Shown here: positions 18,893-28,027 of the stretch, in pieces
Position numbering within the stretch: position 1 is the first letter of the stretch
Layout of the letters: the number at the start of each line of letters is the position of its first letter
Source of the DNA: Bacteroidia bacterium
GTDB taxonomy: Bacteria; Bacteroidota; Bacteroidia; AKYH767-A; OLB10
Length of the DNA: 64,000 nucleotides
NCBI GenBank assembly: GCA_037045145.1
Contig: JBAOIA010000012.1
Coordinates: 124,001-188,000, forward strand
Reading direction: 5' to 3'
The notes under the pieces: model-generated
The model's database searches: none
Seen by the model: only the letters and a program-made list of their open reading frames with translations
What the model was told of the DNA's origin: nothing
Program-made: the position numbers and the translations under genes

Positions 18893-19564
18893 ATGTATTA
18901 TCAATTATCACCTACCGAGCAGAACTATATTAAGCAGATTTATACACTTTCTGATGGAAATCATCAAAATGTGTTGACCTCTGACCTTGCTGCAGCAATA
19001 AAGATTAAAGCTGCCACAGCTACCGATATGTTATCGAGGCTATCAGAAAAAAAGCTGGTTGACTATGAAAAATATTATGGTGCAAGGCTGACTGACAAAG
19101 GCAAGCAGGTGGCATTAAACATTATCAGAAAGCATCGTTTATGGGAGGTATTTTTATCAGAAAAACTAGGTTTCAGCTGGGATGAAGTGCATGAAATGGC
19201 CGAAGAGTTAGAACATGCCACCAGCGATGAATTAAGCAACCGGTTAGAACATTTTTTAGGCAACCCAAAAACTGACCCGCATGGTGACCCTATTCCGAAT
19301 CGCAAAGGTGAAATAGAAAAATTAAAAACCGTTCGCCTTTCTGAAGCCGGGCAAAACAGTATTGTTGAAATACGTTCTGTGGAAGATCAGAACCCTGCCT
19401 TATTGAAATTTTTATCTAAGCATCGGCTGACCCCGGGAGCAAGATTACTCATAAAAGACATTAATCAGTTCGACAATTCTTTAGAAGTAAAAGTTAACAA
19501 TAAAAAAGTATTGCAGATCAGTCGTGATGTTGCAGAGAATTTGTGGATTATCAGAGTAAAATGA
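18893..19564 (+). CDS. mntR: DtxR/MntR family metal-dependent transcription repressor
   Basis: 223 residues from the ATG at 18893; an upstream in-frame start would run through the candidate operator. N-terminal winged helix (LSPTEQNYIKQIYTL; LAAAIKIKAATATDMLSRL), dimerisation/metal domain (IRKHRLWEVFLSEKLGFSWDEVHEMAEELEHA, with His and Glu ligand candidates), and a C-terminal FeoA/SH3-like domain (about 150-223). The adjacent manganese-type transporter makes Mn2+ (or Fe2+) the likely signal. Its stop codon overlaps the next start as ATGA, so regulator and transporter are one translationally coupled unit. Confidence 0.88.
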   Translation: MYYQLSPTEQNYIKQIYTLSDGNHQNVLTSDLAAAIKIKAATATDMLSRLSEKKLVDYEKYYGARLTDKGKQVALNIIRKHRLWEVFLSEKLGFSWDEVHEMAEELEHATSDELSNRLEHFLGNPKTDPHGDPIPNRKGEIEKLKTVRLSEAGQNSIVEIRSVEDQNPALLKFLSKHRLTPGARLLIKDINQFDNSLEVKVNNKKVLQISRDVAENLWIIRVK

Positions 19565-21435
19565 AGAAGCAAAAAGAATTTCAGCCCTCGCTGCAGGAGG
19601 TTAATGCATCGGTTGACACTTCCGGAAAGCGCTCAATGTTTAAAAAGATTTTTGCCTTCTTCGGTCCGGCATATTTGGTCAGCGTTGGCTATATGGACCC
19701 CGGCAACTGGGCAACAGACATTGCAGGCGGAAGTAAGTTTGGCTATCAGCTGCTTTGGGTGTTGCTAATGAGTAATCTTATTGCATTGCTGCTTCAAAGC
19801 CTGAGTGCCCGTTTAGGAATTGTTCGTAACCGCGACCTTGCACAGGCATCGAGAGAAACCTATCCGCATTTTGTAAATATATGCCTGTATGTACTTGCAG
19901 AAATTGCCATTGCAGCCTGCGATCTTGCAGAAGTATTAGGTATGGCCATTGGACTGCAATTGCTTTTTGGAATTTCTCTTGCCACAGGTGTAATAATAAC
20001 TGTATTGGACACTTTTTTGCTTTTGTTTCTCATCAATTTAGGTATCAGAAAAATGGAGGCTTTTATTATTTCTTTAGTTGCAATAATCGGCTTTTCATTT
20101 TTAGCTGAGATATTTTTTGCCAAACCCAACATGGCAGAAGTTGCCTCAGGGCTTATACCTTCTGCATTGAGTAATGAGGCACTGTATATTGCTATTGGAA
20201 TAATAGGTGCCACTGTTATGCCTCACAATCTTTATCTGCATTCATCATTGGTGCAGACACGAAAAATTGAAAAAAGTAGCAAATCTATCTGGCGTGCAAT
20301 CCGCTTTAATATTGCCGACAGTGCAATTGCATTGAACATGGCATTCTTTGTCAATGCAGCCATTTTAGTGCTTGCTGCAGCAGTGTTTCACAAGTCAGGA
20401 CTTTTTGAAATTGCAGAAATTCAGGATGCACATCAATTACTTGCTCCCATGTTGGGAAACAATCTTGCCCCTATTCTTTTTGCGGTAGCATTAATTGCAG
20501 CAGGACAAAGTTCTACCATCACCGGAACATTAGCAGGACAGATTGTTATGGAAGGCTATATTAACCTTCGTATTCAACCTTGGGTGCGCAGATTAGTTAC
20601 ACGCCTTATCGCAATTGTGCCTGCACTCATCACCATTCATGTTTTTGGAGAAAGAAGCACCGGTGAGTTGCTTGTTTTAAGTCAGGTGATTCTTAGTTTA
20701 CAGTTGGGCTTTGCAGTGATTCCACTCATTCATTTTGTGAGTGACAGAAATAAAATGGGCGAATTTGCCATTGGGCCGGTCATTAAAACTTTGTCATGGG
20801 TGTGTGCTCTGATCATTGTTGGGTTAAACATTAAACTTGTTGCAGAAGAAGTGAGTGTTATCTTTCACAGCGACACACTTTTGTTATGGAAAATATTATT
20901 AGGCATTGCATGTGCAGGCATTGGATGGTTGTTGCTTCTGACAATTTTCTATCCAATAATCGGTAAAACCTCATTTCGGTCAAAAGTATTTCATGACACA
21001 CCAAGTCAGATTTCAACTCCGGAAAACGTAAAATACAAACGCATTGCCATTGCATTGGATTTTAGTTCGAGTGATAAAAAAGCCATTGAAAATGCTTTAA
21101 GTGTTGGCGGACTAAATACACACTACCTATTGATTCATGCTGTGGAAAGTGCAGGTGCATTAACCTTCGGTAAAGAAATTGAAGACATGGAAAGTGAACA
21201 TGACAAACAACACTTAGAACATTATATTAAAACATTGAAAGGCATGGGTTATTTTGCCGAGTATCAGATTGCGCATGGCAACCCCGGAAATGTTATTCCT
21301 GAAATTGTAAATGATTTTGATGCAAGTTTAATTGTAATGGGACAGCATGGTCATAAAGGATTAAAAGATTTTTTACTTGGAACAACAATTGACAAAGTAC
21401 GGCACAAAGTGAAATGCCCAATGTTGGTAGTATAA
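19561..21435 (+). CDS. mntH: Nramp divalent metal transporter fused to a UspA domain
   Basis: 624 residues from the ATG at 19561, which overlaps the repressor stop (ATGA). Residues about 25-460 form an 11-12 TM Nramp transporter: DPGNWATDIAGG in TM1 (metal-binding Asp and Asn) and MPHNLYLHSSLVQ in TM6. Nramp proteins import Mn2+ or Fe2+ with protons. Residues about 485-624 are a universal-stress-protein domain (KRIAIALDFSS; IVMGQHGHKG; the ATP-binding G-2x-G-9x-G type pattern in its C-terminal part). The UspA part may sense nucleotide and tune transport. Usual MntH lacks this tail, so the protein is about 190 residues longer than enteric MntH. Confidence 0.9.
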   Translation: MKKQKEFQPSLQEVNASVDTSGKRSMFKKIFAFFGPAYLVSVGYMDPGNWATDIAGGSKFGYQLLWVLLMSNLIALLLQSLSARLGIVRNRDLAQASRETYPHFVNICLYVLAEIAIAACDLAEVLGMAIGLQLLFGISLATGVIITVLDTFLLLFLINLGIRKMEAFIISLVAIIGFSFLAEIFFAKPNMAEVASGLIPSALSNEALYIAIGIIGATVMPHNLYLHSSLVQTRKIEKSSKSIWRAIRFNIADSAIALNMAFFVNAAILVLAAAVFHKSGLFEIAEIQDAHQLLAPMLGNNLAPILFAVALIAAGQSSTITGTLAGQIVMEGYINLRIQPWVRRLVTRLIAIVPALITIHVFGERSTGELLVLSQVILSLQLGFAVIPLIHFVSDRNKMGEFAIGPVIKTLSWVCALIIVGLNIKLVAEEVSVIFHSDTLLLWKILLGIACAGIGWLLLLTIFYPIIGKTSFRSKVFHDTPSQISTPENVKYKRIAIALDFSSSDKKAIENALSVGGLNTHYLLIHAVESAGALTFGKEIEDMESEHDKQHLEHYIKTLKGMGYFAEYQIAHGNPGNVIPEIVNDFDASLIVMGQHGHKGLKDFLLGTTIDKVRHKVKCPMLVV

Positions 21436-21438
21436 TTT

Positions 21439-21446
21439 TATTTTTG
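21439..21446 (+). promoter_or_regulatory. Putative -7 box for smpB
   Basis: TATTTTTG matches TAnnTTTG and lies 8 bp before the smpB ATG at 21455; the -33 region would fall within the end of the transporter gene and is unconvincing. Confidence 0.35.
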
Positions 21447-21454
21447 CAACCGTT

Positions 21455-21916
21455 ATGGCTAAAAAAGATTTTGCTCCCGAAACTGTCAATAAAAAAGCTT
21501 CTTTCGACTATTTTTTTGAGCAGAAGTTTGAAGCCGGCATCGTACTTACGGGTACTGAGGTAAAATCATTGCGCAAGGCACAAGTAAATTTAACTGATGC
21601 CTATTGTGTTTTTAAAAACAATGAACTGTGGGTAAAAAACATTCACATTGCAGAGTACAAGCAAGGCGGATATGCAAATCACATTGCTAAGTCCGACAGA
21701 AAATTACTGATGCATAAACGTGAGTTGGTAAAACTTCAAACCAAATTAAAAACCAAGGGTACAACATTAATTCCAACACGTATTTACTTTAATGAAAAGG
21801 GATTTGCAAAACTTGAAATTGCTTTAGCCAGAGGAAAGAAAATGTTTGATAAAAGACAAACAGAAAAAGAACAGGAAGCAAAAAGAGAAGTTGCCCGTGT
21901 GATGAAGCGTTTCTGA
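21455..21916 (+). CDS. smpB: SsrA-binding protein SmpB
   Basis: 153 residues, the usual family length. NKKASFDYFFEQKFEAGIVL and TGTEVKSLRKAQVNLTDAY are the SmpB signature, GGYANH follows, and the basic C-terminal tail (KRQTEKEQEAKREVARVMKRF) is the part that enters the ribosomal decoding site. It binds tmRNA and rescues stalled ribosomes. The tmRNA gene itself is not seen in this window. Confidence 0.96.
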   Translation: MAKKDFAPETVNKKASFDYFFEQKFEAGIVLTGTEVKSLRKAQVNLTDAYCVFKNNELWVKNIHIAEYKQGGYANHIAKSDRKLLMHKRELVKLQTKLKTKGTTLIPTRIYFNEKGFAKLEIALARGKKMFDKRQTEKEQEAKREVARVMKRF

Positions 21917-22205
21917 GAATCTGAATAAAAATCCCTTTTAGCAGTAATTATACCTAACAATCATATAACACATTGATTATATGCCGTTTACATAAATTCA
22001 TTTAAAACCTTAAAATTTCCAATTTGATTGTAATGCAGTCACTAAACCTGTTGATTTAAAAATAAAAATCAGACCTAAATAACAGATTTACAATCACAAC
22101 GAGGACGGCATTGCCGCTGTTGAAAACAAAATATTGAATTTTCATAAATCAGAATTGCCGAAAACCATTACTTTGTCGGAATAAACATTCAAAAAAATAA
22201 GACAC

Positions 22206-23219
22206 ATGAGCACAGTACAAGCACCCGACAAAGAGAAATTAAAAGTTTTACAAGCCGCCATTGAGCGCATAGATAAGACCTATGGTAAAGGCACTATTAT
22301 GCGCATGGGCGAAGATGCCATTGAACCGGTTGAAGCCATACAGACAGGAAGTATTTCATTAGATATTGCTTTAGGCATTAACGGACTTCCTAAAGGACGT
22401 GTAATTGAAATTTATGGACCCGAATCTTCAGGTAAAACAACATTAGCCATTCACGCTATTGCCAACGTACAAAAAAATGGTGGCATTGCAGCCTATATAG
22501 ATGCAGAACATGCATTCGATCGTTTTTATGCTCAAAAATTAGGTTGTGATATTGAGAATCTTCTAATATCGCAACCCGACAATGGCGAGCAGGCACTTGA
22601 AATTGCAGACAACCTTATTCGATCCGGTGCCATTGATATAATCGTTATTGACTCTGTTGCTGCCCTAACGCCAAAGAGTGAAATTGAAGGCGAAATGGGC
22701 GATTCTAAAATGGGATTGCAGGCACGATTGATGTCACAGGCATTGCGTAAACTTACTGCAAGTATCAATCGCACTAAATGTTGCTGCATTTTTATCAATC
22801 AGCTTCGCGAAAAAATTGGGGTCATGTTTGGAAATCCTGAAACAACAACCGGTGGTAATGCATTGAAATATTATGCATCAATACGTTTAGACATTCGCAG
22901 AATTGGACAGATAAAAGATGGTGACAGTGTTGCAGGTAACCGCACACGTGTTAAAGTGGTTAAAAACAAAGTAGCTCCTCCATTCCGTCAGGCAGAATTT
23001 GACATTATGTATGGCGAAGGAATTTCTAAAACCGGAGAACTTGTTGACCTTGGTGTTGAACTAAACATTGTAAAGAAAAGCGGTTCGTGGTTCAGCTATG
23101 GCGATACCAAACTTGGTCAGGGACGTGATTCGGTGAAACAACTTTTTGCCGACAATCCTGAGCTTGCCGATGAGATTGAAAATAAGATTAAAGAAGCCAT
23201 GAATTTAAAAACAGCTTAG
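22206..23219 (+). CDS. recA: Recombinase RecA
   Basis: 337 residues. Walker A GPESSGKT at residues 71-78, the glutamate switch region YIDAEHAFD, Walker B IIVIDSVAALTP, loop L2 with FGNPETTTGGNALKYYAS, and the monomer-interface N-terminal helix (GKGTIMRMG) are all present. It forms ATP-dependent filaments on single-stranded DNA for recombination and repair. The 289-bp upstream region has a TTACTTTG sequence (one mismatch to the -7 box) near 22170; no LexA box was recognised. A hairpin terminator follows the gene. Confidence 0.97.
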   Translation: MSTVQAPDKEKLKVLQAAIERIDKTYGKGTIMRMGEDAIEPVEAIQTGSISLDIALGINGLPKGRVIEIYGPESSGKTTLAIHAIANVQKNGGIAAYIDAEHAFDRFYAQKLGCDIENLLISQPDNGEQALEIADNLIRSGAIDIIVIDSVAALTPKSEIEGEMGDSKMGLQARLMSQALRKLTASINRTKCCCIFINQLREKIGVMFGNPETTTGGNALKYYASIRLDIRRIGQIKDGDSVAGNRTRVKVVKNKVAPPFRQAEFDIMYGEGISKTGELVDLGVELNIVKKSGSWFSYGDTKLGQGRDSVKQLFADNPELADEIENKIKEAMNLKTA

Positions 23220-23253
23220 AAAAATAATTATTTGTTTATTGGTAAAAGAAAGG

Positions 23254-23279
23254 AGCTGCCGAATTTCGGTGGCTTTTTT
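23254..23279 (+). terminator. Rho-independent terminator after recA
   Basis: AGCTGCCGAA pairs with TTCGGTGGCT (two wobble pairs) and is followed by a run of T. Confidence 0.85.
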
Positions 23280-23316
23280 CATTATATAACGATATTTGCA
23301 CAACAATAATATAAAA

Positions 23317-24312
23317 ATGAGATTTACAGGATTCTACTTAGTTTGCACTTCAGTGCTTCTGATAGCAGCATGCACCAATAACAAAAATGAAACTAAGGAA
23401 ACAAAAGATAAAATTGCTTTACTCACAGAAAACATAAAAGCCGACAGCACCAATCCAAAAAACTATTTCGACCGTGCCACTGCCTATGCCCAAAAAAGTA
23501 TGTTTGATTTGGCGTATTTCGATATGGAAAAAGCCATTAACATCAAACCATCCGACCCGGAATATCTGATGCTTTATTCCGACCTTAGTTTCAGAATGAA
23601 TAAAGTAAAAGACGCTCGCAATGCATTAGTGAAAGTGCGCCAAATGCAACCTTCAAACTTTGATGCTGCTTTTAAGTTAGCCGAAATATTTTTATATACC
23701 AACAATCAGGAGCAGTCATTACTTTACTTAGATACGGTATTACAGAAAGACCCAAAAAACACCAAGGCTTTACTGATGCAGGGTTTTAACTTAAAAGAGA
23801 AAAAAGATACAGCAGCTGCCATCACAGCTTTCAGAAATGCTGTTGCCATAGATCCACAATTTTATGAAGCACAGATTCAATTAGGTTTATTGATGTATTT
23901 GCAGAACAACAAACTTTGTGTGGACTATTATACAAATGCATTAAAAATTAAACCAAACAGCGAAGAAGCTATGTACGGACTTGGTTTATGGTATCAGGAC
24001 AATCAGGAGTTTAACAAAGCCATACAGTTTTATACAGACATTATTCAGATAAACCCAAAAAACAAGAATGCGCATTTCAACTTAGGCTACATACATCATG
24101 AATACCTGAAAGTTTATGACCAGGCAATTAAACACTATACCGATGCCATTAATGCAGACCCCAACTATGCAGAAGCCTATTACAATCGTGGATTGTGTTA
24201 TGAATATGTAGGCAATATTACTGCTGCCAAAGAGGATTACACCAAAGCATTACAATTGAGACAAAATAATTATCCACATGCTAAAGAGGGTTTAGAAAGG
24301 GTTTCAAGGTAA
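23317..24312 (+). CDS. TPR repeat lipoprotein
   Basis: 331 residues from the ATG at 23317. The signal sequence MRFTGFYLVCTSVLLIAAC ends in a lipobox with Cys19 as the lipidated residue. The rest is a chain of about seven or eight tetratricopeptide repeats (for example DPKNTKALLMQGFNLKEK, NPKNKNAHFNLGYIHHEY, DPNYAEAYYNRGLCYEY). It is probably a membrane-anchored scaffold for protein-protein contacts. No catalytic domain and no specific partner can be named. It is transcribed separately from recA. Confidence 0.88.
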   Translation: MRFTGFYLVCTSVLLIAACTNNKNETKETKDKIALLTENIKADSTNPKNYFDRATAYAQKSMFDLAYFDMEKAINIKPSDPEYLMLYSDLSFRMNKVKDARNALVKVRQMQPSNFDAAFKLAEIFLYTNNQEQSLLYLDTVLQKDPKNTKALLMQGFNLKEKKDTAAAITAFRNAVAIDPQFYEAQIQLGLLMYLQNNKLCVDYYTNALKIKPNSEEAMYGLGLWYQDNQEFNKAIQFYTDIIQINPKNKNAHFNLGYIHHEYLKVYDQAIKHYTDAINADPNYAEAYYNRGLCYEYVGNITAAKEDYTKALQLRQNNYPHAKEGLERVSR

Positions 24313-24336
24313 TATTCATGTTAAAAAATTTCACCC

Positions 24337-26064
24337 CTACTCCCTCACAAACTTGGCAGTTGACAGATACCCATTGCCTGTGGCTTTTACAATGTACATG
24401 CCCGGTGAGAATGACGATACTTCTATCTTAACTAACAGTTCTTTACTCAGTATTTTTTTGCTCAATATTTTTTTGCCTACAACATCATAAACTGTTATGT
24501 TGGTAATACCTTGCACTTTATTCTGAATATTTATTTCTGTTGTTGCCGGGTTAGGATATAAAAACAAATCTTCTGCCGGAATAGACTCCTGTTCGGCTAT
24601 GCCCACCGTACAGTTAGTACCCCACTTGGCTATAAAACCATCGGATTCACCTCCCTGAAAAGGGTAGGTTACACCATTTAGGGTTAAACTGCTTCTGTTG
24701 CTACCGCCAACATAAACGTTGCCGCTGCTATCGTGCGTTATACACTGTGGCTCATCACCACTACCCATGCTTGTGATTTTTGTCCCGGATGTAATTACTC
24801 CTGATGGTGATACCTCTGCTAAAAAAATATCCGTTAATCCTGTGCTTGCAAAAGAATCCGTACCAAACTTAGCCGGTCCGCCAAAAAAACCGCTGTAGTA
24901 TGATACTCCATTGCTCAAAGTTGTTATACCTCCTGTTGCCCAACTACCATATTTATGTTGGGAGTTTGTAAACCACGTACAAACACCATTTGAGTTAAAC
25001 TTTGCAACAAAAGGTATATCCATATATATGTTAGTACTTAAACTATTTGTTGGTGAGAAACCATCAATATTTGCAGCAGTATTAAGTCCTCCTGTTAATA
25101 ATATATCTGGCCCAAACATAGATAACCCATAGCCTTTGTTAAAGCTATAAACTGTATCACCAAAATTACGAGCCCACTGAAACTGCCCTGTCGAATCAAA
25201 TTTAACTAAGAATATATTACAACATGTGGGGCAGGCTGCATTATACGGTTTGTAAAGTACTGTATCTCCAATTACCATAGAGTCTAAATAAAAAAATCCT
25301 GTAATGTACTGATCGCCTGTTGGGCTTATTTTGTAATCATTTTGTCTTGGACCATATACACTACCTAAGTTCTGAAGCCTGTTAATATTTCCGGAAGTAT
25401 CAAAACGTGCTGAAAAGCACCAGCTTAAACTAATATTATAGCCCGGGAAAAAAACTCCCGAAGAACCTCCACCTCCAGTACCGTAAACATTAATCATATC
25501 GTCATCTGTAATTTGAATCTTGAATCCACCTGTCCCGGTTACTCCCGGCCCCGGTCCTGCAATTTTTGCCCATTTATAATTGCCTGACGTATCAAACTTG
25601 GCTAAGAAAAAATCATGTGTTTCTTCTGTTATCAGTGTATCAAAAAACTGGGTAGGACTGAATTGGTTGGCACTAATAAATCCAGTAAGATAGATATTGC
25701 CATAATCATCCAATGCAAGACCATAAGCCTCTCCATCAGCTGTATTTCCGGTAGAGCCTGCCGTTCTTACCCACACTAAGTTTCCTTCACAGTTTAGCTT
25801 AGCCATAAACAAGGTAAAATAGCCCTGATAGGTAGTCATGGTGTCGCCATTAAAGTTGGCTCCATAGCATACCCTTCCACAGACATACACGTTGCCCTGT
25901 GCATCGGTCTTTACATCTTTTACCCATTCGTCAGACCCACTGCCACCATTGCCATTGCCGCTATAACCGCCAACACGCGACAGCCACTGCCAACCGGGTG
26001 TTTGTGCTGTTGCATTTGCAAACACCATCATGAATAAGAGAAATAATTTTACGTTTGTTTTCAT
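24337..26064 (-). CDS. T9SS-secreted SBBP-type beta-propeller repeat protein (copy 1)
   Basis: 575 residues from the ATG at 26064 (signal peptide MKTNVKLFLLFMMVFANATAQ). The body consists of SBBP/propeller-like repeats with the recurring 'D..GN.Y..G' and 'AKFD.SGN..W' patterns. The C-terminal T9SS type A domain starts at LFLYPNPATTEINI. The first ~300 residues and residues about 420-500 are nearly identical to the next gene, whereas the stretch encoded by 24911-25260 has diverged, and the sorting domain is quite different from copy 2. It is the last gene of a three-gene minus-strand group and starts 8 nt after copy 2 ends. The ligand is unknown. Confidence 0.85.
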   Translation of the reverse strand: MKTNVKLFLLFMMVFANATAQTPGWQWLSRVGGYSGNGNGGSGSDEWVKDVKTDAQGNVYVCGRVCYGANFNGDTMTTYQGYFTLFMAKLNCEGNLVWVRTAGSTGNTADGEAYGLALDDYGNIYLTGFISANQFSPTQFFDTLITEETHDFFLAKFDTSGNYKWAKIAGPGPGVTGTGGFKIQITDDDMINVYGTGGGGSSGVFFPGYNISLSWCFSARFDTSGNINRLQNLGSVYGPRQNDYKISPTGDQYITGFFYLDSMVIGDTVLYKPYNAACPTCCNIFLVKFDSTGQFQWARNFGDTVYSFNKGYGLSMFGPDILLTGGLNTAANIDGFSPTNSLSTNIYMDIPFVAKFNSNGVCTWFTNSQHKYGSWATGGITTLSNGVSYYSGFFGGPAKFGTDSFASTGLTDIFLAEVSPSGVITSGTKITSMGSGDEPQCITHDSSGNVYVGGSNRSSLTLNGVTYPFQGGESDGFIAKWGTNCTVGIAEQESIPAEDLFLYPNPATTEINIQNKVQGITNITVYDVVGKKILSKKILSKELLVKIEVSSFSPGMYIVKATGNGYLSTAKFVRE

Positions 26065-26293
26065 TGTGAATGTTATTTGATGATGATTAATTTTTGAACC
26101 AAACAATCTCCTGCATTGCTTTGCAGGGTAACAAAATATATTCCCGGCAGCCATTGCTGTGTAGAGAGTTCCACCAGACCTTCTGTTGCCACTTTTTCGT
26201 TATACATTTTTTGTCCAACAGCAGAAGTGATGGTAATAATACCACCTGTACGGGCACTGTAACGTAGGGTAACGCTGTTTTTAGCCGGGTTAG
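25265..26293. repeat. Direct repeat copy A of a 1.73-kb tandem duplication
   Basis: Almost identical to 27002-28027, offset 1733 bp. It spans the 5' part of copy 1, the 8-nt gap and the sorting domain of copy 2, so it crosses a gene boundary. Similarity resumes at 24570-24910 (matching 26303-26640) after a diverged middle. Confidence 0.88.
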
Positions 26294-27797
26294 GATATAA
26301 AAACAAATCTTCTGCCGGCATAGACTCCTGTTCTGCTATTCCCACCGTACAGTTAGTACCCCACTTGGCTATAAAACCATCGGATTCACCTCCCTGAAAA
26401 GGGTAGGATACACCATTTAGGGTTAAACTGCTTCTGTTGCTACCGCCAACATATACGTTGCCGCTGCTATCGTGCGTTATACACTGTGGCTCATCACCGC
26501 CACCCATGCTTGTGATTTTTGTCCCGGATGTAATTACTCCCGAAGGCGATACTTCAGCCAAAAAAATATCCGTTAGTACTGTGCTGGCAAAGGAATCTGT
26601 ACCGAATTTTGCCGGTCCTGAAAAAAAACCACTGTAATAGGACACTCCATTACTCAAAGTAGTTATTCCACCTGTCGCCATGGTAACATATTTATGATGT
26701 GAGTTTGTAGCCCAAATGCAATTCCCACTAGGGCTAAATTTTGCAATAAATGGAAAATTAGAATATATACTTGTATCGTAATTATTATGGAATGTGAAAC
26801 CATCAAACGTTACCGAAGCATTAATACCACCTACTAAAAGAATATTCGGTGGATCAAATGAAATTCCATAACCTTTGTTCCCACTTGGGACACTATCACT
26901 TATTTGTTTCACCCATTTAAAATTTCCTGATGAATCAAATTTTGCTAAGAATAAATCACTGCCACCTGATGCTGTTGTAATTTTATATAATGTGGTATCA
27001 CCAATTACCATAGAGTCTAAATAAAAAAATCCTGTAATGTACTGATCGCCTGTTGGGCTTATTTTATAATCATTTTGTCTTGGACCATATACACTACCTA
27101 AGTTCTGAAGCCTGTTAATATTTCCGGAAGTATCAAAACGTGCTGAAAAGCACCAGCTTAAACTAATATTATAGCCCGGGAAAAAAACTCCCGAAGAACC
27201 TCCACCTCCAGTACCGTAAACATTAATCATATCGTCATCTGTAATTTGAATCTTGAATCCACCTGTCCCGGTTACTCCCGGCCCCGGCCCTGCAATTTTT
27301 GCCCATTTATAATTGCCTGACGTATCAAACTTGGCTAAGAAAAAATCATGTGTTTCTTCTGTTATCAGTGTATCAAAAAACTGGGTAGGACTGAATTGGT
27401 TGGCACTAATAAATCCAGTAAGATAGATATTGCCATAATCATCCAATGCAAGACCATAAGCCTCTCCATCAGCTGTATTTCCGGTAGAGCCTGCCGTTCT
27501 TACCCACACTAAGTTTCCTTCACAGTTTAGCTTAGCCATAAACAAGGTAAAATAGCCCTGATAGGTAGTCATGGTGTCGCCATTAAAGTTGGCTCCATAG
27601 CATACCCTTCCACAGACATACACGTTGCCCTGTGCATCGGTCTTTACATCTTTTACCCATTCGTCAGGCCCACTGCCACCATTGCCATTGCCGCTATAAC
27701 CGCCAACACGCGACAGCCACTGCCAACCGGGTGTTTGTGCTGTTGCATTTGCAAACACCATCATGAATAAGAGAAATAATTTTAAGTTTGTTTTCAT
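26073..27797 (-). CDS. T9SS-secreted SBBP-type beta-propeller repeat protein (copy 2)
   Basis: 574 residues from the ATG at 27797 (signal peptide MKTNLKLFLLFMMVFANATAQ). The domain make-up is as in copy 1: propeller repeats, then a T9SS sorting domain after LFLYPNPAKNSVTLRYSA. That sorting domain is almost identical to the one on the 1861-residue protein encoded immediately upstream, differing by only a residue or two, and unlike that of copy 1. This shows that copy 2 arose by a duplication whose breakpoint lay at the PNPA motif. It starts 8 nt after the upstream gene ends, so it is likely co-transcribed and coupled. Confidence 0.87.
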   Translation of the reverse strand: MKTNLKLFLLFMMVFANATAQTPGWQWLSRVGGYSGNGNGGSGPDEWVKDVKTDAQGNVYVCGRVCYGANFNGDTMTTYQGYFTLFMAKLNCEGNLVWVRTAGSTGNTADGEAYGLALDDYGNIYLTGFISANQFSPTQFFDTLITEETHDFFLAKFDTSGNYKWAKIAGPGPGVTGTGGFKIQITDDDMINVYGTGGGGSSGVFFPGYNISLSWCFSARFDTSGNINRLQNLGSVYGPRQNDYKISPTGDQYITGFFYLDSMVIGDTTLYKITTASGGSDLFLAKFDSSGNFKWVKQISDSVPSGNKGYGISFDPPNILLVGGINASVTFDGFTFHNNYDTSIYSNFPFIAKFSPSGNCIWATNSHHKYVTMATGGITTLSNGVSYYSGFFSGPAKFGTDSFASTVLTDIFLAEVSPSGVITSGTKITSMGGGDEPQCITHDSSGNVYVGGSNRSSLTLNGVSYPFQGGESDGFIAKWGTNCTVGIAEQESMPAEDLFLYPNPAKNSVTLRYSARTGGIITITSAVGQKMYNEKVATEGLVELSTQQWLPGIYFVTLQSNAGDCLVQKLIIIK

Positions 27798-28027
27798 TGT
27801 GAATGTTATTTGATGATGATTAATTTTTGAACCAAACAATCTCCTGCATTGCTTTGCAGGGTAACAAAATATATTCCCGGCAGCCATTGCTGTGTAGAAA
27901 GTTCTACCAGACCTTCTGTTGTCACTTTTTCGTTATACATTTTTTGTCCAACAGCAGAAGTGATGGTAATAATACCACCTGTACGGGCACTGTAACGTAG
28001 GGTAACGCTGTTTTTAGCGGGGTTAGG
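27002..28027. repeat. Direct repeat copy B of the 1.73-kb tandem duplication
   Basis: Partner of 25265-26293. It covers the sorting-domain end of the 1861-residue gene, the 8-nt gap and the 5' part of copy 2. Confidence 0.88.

Noticed and set aside
21917..22205. Small RNA or regulatory element upstream of recA
   Set aside because: Short palindromes such as CGGCATTGCCG occur, but none makes a convincing LexA box, riboswitch or terminator.
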